Below, one piece after another: positions 60,185-64,000 of a stretch of 64,000 nucleotides of DNA. Under the pieces are notes generated by a model. It worked only from the letters and a program-made list of their open reading frames with translations. It made no database searches and was not told where the DNA came from. The translations under genes were made by a program, and so were the position numbers. The stretch is taken from positions 50,907,978 through 50,971,977 of the forward strand of contig NC_090177.1 of NCBI RefSeq assembly GCF_024679245.1. The letters are read 5' to 3'. Positions within the stretch are counted from its first letter, which is position 1, and each line of letters begins with the position of its first letter. The stretch is from Pseudorasbora parva. Lineage: Eukaryota; Chordata; Actinopteri; Cypriniformes; Gobionidae.

Positions 60185-63100
60185 GGGTCAGACTGGTGTT
60201 CTGTGATGGGTCTAACGTTAGTGATAATGTGAACTGGTGTTCTGTGAGGGGTCTAACGTTAGTGATAATGTGAACTGGTGTTCTGTGAGGGGTCTAACGT
60301 TAGTGATAATGTGAACTGGTGTTCTGTGATGGGTCTAACGTTAGTGATAATGTGAACTGGTGTTCTGTGATGGGTCTAACGTTAGTGATAATGTGAACTG
60401 GTGTTCTGTGATGGGTCTAACGTTAGTGATAATGTGAACTGGTGTTCTGTGATGGGGTCTAACGTTAGTGATAATGTGAACTGGTGTTCTGTGAGGGGTC
60501 TAACGTTAGTGATAATGTGAACTGGTGTTCTGTGATGGGTCTAACGTTAGTGATAATGTGAACTGGTGTTCTGTGAGGGATCTAACGTTAGTGATAATGT
60601 GAACTGGTGTTCTGTGATGGGTCTAACGTTAGTGATAATGTGAACTGGTGTTCTGTGATGGGTCTAACGTTAGTGATAATGTGAACTGGTGTTCTGTGAT
60701 GGGTCTAACGTTAGTGATAATGTGAACTGGTGTTCTGTGATGGGTCTAACGTTAGTGATAATGTGAACTGGTGTTCTGTGATGGGTCTAACGTTAGTGAT
60801 AATGTGAACTGGTGTTCTGTGATGGGTCTAACGTTAGTGATAATGTGAACTGGTGTTCTGTGAGGGGTCTAATGTTAGTGATAATGTGAACTGGTGTTCT
60901 GTGATGGGTCTAACGTTAGTGACAATGTGAACTGGTGTTCTGTGATGGGTCTAACGTTAGTGATAATGTGAACTGGTGTTCTGTGAGGGGTCTAATGTTA
61001 GTGATAATGTGAACTGGTGTTCTGTGATGGGTCTAACGTTAGTGACAATGTGAACTGGTGTTCTGTGAGGGGTCTAACGTTAGTGATAATGTGAACTGGT
61101 GTTCTGTGATGGGTCTAACGTTAGTGATAATGTGAACTGGTGTTCTGTGAGGGGTCTAACGTTAGTGATAATGTGAACTGGTGTTCTGTGATGGGTCTAA
61201 CGTTAGTGATAATGTGAACTGGTGTTCTGTGATGGGTCTAACGTTAGTGATAATGTGAACGGGTGTTCTGTGATGGGTCTAACGTTAGTGATAATGTGAA
61301 CTAGTGTTCTGTGATGGGTCTAACGTTAGTGATAATGTGAACTGGTGTTCTGTGAGGGGTCTAACGTTAGTGATAATGTGAACTGGTGTTCTGTGAGGGG
61401 TCTAATATTAGTGATAATGTGAACTGGTGTTCTGTGATGGGTCTAACGTTAGTGATAATGTGAACTGGTGTTCTGTGATGGGTCTAACGTTAGTGATAAT
61501 GTGAACTGGTGTTCTGTGATGGGTCTAACGTTAGTGATAATGTGAACTGGTGTTCTGTGATGGGGTCTAACATTAGTGATAATGTGAACTGGTGTTCTGT
61601 GAGGGGTCTAACGTTAGTGATAATGTGAACTGGTGTTCTGTGAGGGGTCTAACGTTAGTGATAATGTGAACTGGTGTTCTGTGATGGGTCTAACGTTAGT
61701 GATAATGTGAACTGGTGTTCTGTGATGGGTCTAACGTTAGTGATAATGTGAACTGGTGTTCTGTGATAGGTCTAATGTTAGTGATAATGTGAACTGGTGT
61801 TCTGTGAGGGGTCTAACGTTAGTGATAATGTGAACTGGTGTTCTGTGAGGGGTCTAACGTTAGTGATAATGTGAACTGGTGTTCTGTGAGGGGTCTAACG
61901 TTAGTGATAATGTGAACTGGTGTTCTGTGATGGGTCTAACGTTAGTGATAATGTGAACTGGTTTTCTGTGATGGGTCTAACGTTAGTGATAATGTGAACT
62001 GGTTTTCTGTGATGGGTCTAACGTTAGTGATAATGTGAACTGGTGTTCTGTGATGGGTCTTACGTTAGTGATAATGTGAACTGGTGTTCTGTGAGGGGTC
62101 TAACGTTAGTGATAATGTGAACTGGAGATCTGTGATGGGTCTAACGTTAGTGATAATGTGAACTGGTGTTCTGTGATGGGTCTAACGTTAGTGATAACGT
62201 GAACTGGTGTTCTGTGAGGGGTCTAACGTTAGTGATAATGTGAACTGGTGTTCTGTGATGGGTCTAACGTTAGTGATAATGTGAACTGGTGTTCTGTGAT
62301 GGGTCTAACGTTAGTGATAATGTGAACTGGTGTTCTGTGAGGGGTCTAACGTTAGTGATAATGTGAACTGGTGTTCTGTGATGGGTCTAACGTTAGTGAT
62401 AATGTGAACTGGTGTTCTGTGATGGGTCTAACGTTAGTGATAATGTGAACTGGTGTTCTGTGAGGGGTCTAACGTTAGTGATAATGTGAACTGGTGTTCT
62501 GTGAGGGGTCTAACGTTAGTGATAATGTGAACTGGTGTTCTGTGAGGGGTTTAACGTTAGTGATAATGTGAACTGGTGTTCTGTGAGGGGTCTAACGTTA
62601 GTGATAATGTGAACTGGTGTTCTGTGATGGGTCTAACGTTAGTGATAATGTGAACTGGTGTTCTGTGAGGGGTCTAACGTTAGTGATAATGTGAACTGGT
62701 GTTCTGTGAGGGGTCTAACGTTAGTGATAATGTGAACTGGTGTTCTGTGATGGGTCTAACGTTAGTGATAATGTGAACTGGTGTTCTGTGAGGGGTCTAA
62801 CGTTAGTGATAATGTGAACTGGTGTTCTGTGAGGGGTCTAACGTTAGTGATAATGTGAACTGGTGTTCTGTGATGGGTCTAACGTTAGTGATAATGTGAA
62901 CTGGTGTTCTGTGATGGGTCTAACGTTAGCGATAATGTGAACTGGTGTTCTGTGATGGGTCTAACGTTAGTGATAATGTGAACTGGTGTTCTGTGAGGGG
63001 TCTAACGTTAGTGATAATGTGAACTGGTGTTCTGTGATGGGTCTAACGTTAGTGATAATGTGAACTGGTGTTCTGTGAGGGGTCTAACGTTAGTGATAAT

Positions 63101-64000
63101 GTGAACTGGTGTTCTGTGATGGGTCTAACGTTAGTGATAATGTGAACTGGTGTTCTGTGATGGGTCTAACGTTAGTGATAATGTGAACTGGTGTTCTGTG
63201 AGGGGTCTGACGTTAGTGATAATGTGAACTGGTGTTCTGTGAGGGGTCTAACGTTAGTGATAATGTGAACTGGTGTTCTGTGATGGGTCTAACGTTAGTG
63301 ATAATGTGAACTGGTGTTCTGTGAGGGGTCTAACGTTAGTGATAATGTGAACTGGTGTTCTGTGATGGGTCTAACGTTAGTGATAATGTGAACTGGTGTT
63401 CTGTGATGGGTCTAACGTTAGTGATAATGTGAACTGGTGTTCTGTGAGGGGTCTAATGTTAGTGATAATGTGAACTGGTGTTCTGTGAGGGGTCTAACGT
63501 TAGTGATAATGTGAACTGGTGTTCTGTGATGGGTCTAACGTTAGTGATAATGTGAACTGGTGTTCTGTGATGGGTCTAACGTTAGTGATAATGTGAACTG
63601 GTGTTCTGTGATGGGGTCTAACGTTAGTGATAATGTGAACTGGTATTCTGTGATGGGTCTAACGTTAGTGATAATGTGAACTGGTGTTCTGTGATGGGGT
63701 CTAACGTTAGTGATAATGTGAACTGGTGTTCTGTGAGGGGTCTAACGTTAGTGATAATGTGAACTGGTGTTCTGTGAGGGGTCTAACGTTAGTGATAATG
63801 TGAACTGGTGTTCTGTGATGGGTCTAACGTTAGTGATAATGTGAACTGGTGTTCTGTGATGGGTCTAACGTTAGTGATAATGTGAACTGGTGTTCTGTGA
63901 GGGGTCTAACGTTAGTGATAATGTGAACTGGTGTTCTGTGATGGGTCTAACGTTAGTGATAATGTGAACTGGTGTTCTTTGATGGGTCTAACGTTAGTGA
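60185..64000. repeat. 41-bp minisatellite, about 93 units, continues past right edge
   Basis: The unit is TCTAACGTTAGTGATAATG, TGAACTGGTGTTCTG, TGATGGG, 41 bp, occasionally 42 (extra G). It contains the palindrome CTAACGTTAG. A GATGGG/GAGGGG dimorphism distinguishes units. 41 is not a multiple of 3, so no coding role. Confidence 0.97.

Overview
The window is vertebrate nuclear DNA, almost certainly from a teleost and probably a cyprinid-like fish. Short GT-AG introns, long (AT)n and (GT)n tracts, DIRS, hAT, Ty3/Gypsy and CR1/L2-type elements and several minisatellites all point that way. Nothing bacterial is present: no operons, no CRISPR.

The one host gene I can support lies on the minus strand and runs through most of the window. 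Its 5'-most visible exons are at 47557-47454, 47372-47254 and 47172-47008. After an intron of about 26 kb it continues with exons at 20967-20768, 20593-20493 and 20377-20259. It then enters a giant last-visible exon from 20163 to the left edge. That exon is a tandem array of a 159-bp (53-codon) unit in one uninterrupted frame of 6721 codons, rich in Thr, Ser and Pro, with no cysteine in the consensus unit and no Met or Val-GTG start seen in the frame, so a start-codon-based ORF search overlooks it. All splice phases agree. The product looks like a very large mucin-like glycoprotein: a repeated, structured N-terminal module, then a PTS domain of more than 6700 residues. The gene's first and last exons lie outside the window.

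The 26-kb intron (47007-20968) is packed with mobile and tandem DNA. From left to right it holds: a DIRS gag remnant (21.3-22.2 kb); a hAT-like composite with perfect 17-bp terminal inverted repeats sitting in a TA microsatellite (23072-28004), with at least three further elements nested in it; an AT-rich stretch with a possible solo LTR (28.1-30.0 kb); a complete but broken Gmr1-like Ty3/Gypsy element whose integrase precedes reverse transcriptase (30194-35141); a 4.86-kb array of about 68 copies of a 71-bp unit, nearly all carrying a consensus-like CTCF motif in the same orientation (37201-42057); a hAT transposon with a dead transposase (42152-45874), itself carrying a solo LTR and a SINE/LINE tail; and a DIRS tyrosine-recombinase remnant (45.88-46.9 kb).

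Right of the host exons there are dispersed teleost repeats, then a 74-bp minisatellite split by a CR1/L2-type LINE that was in turn split by a second, nearly full-length LINE (49.7-57.2 kb). A low-information stretch follows, then a 41-bp minisatellite from about 60185 to the right edge.

The most interesting points are the start-codon-less 20-kb mucin exon kept in exact register over about 127 units, and the dense one-orientation CTCF-motif array inside an intron of the same gene.
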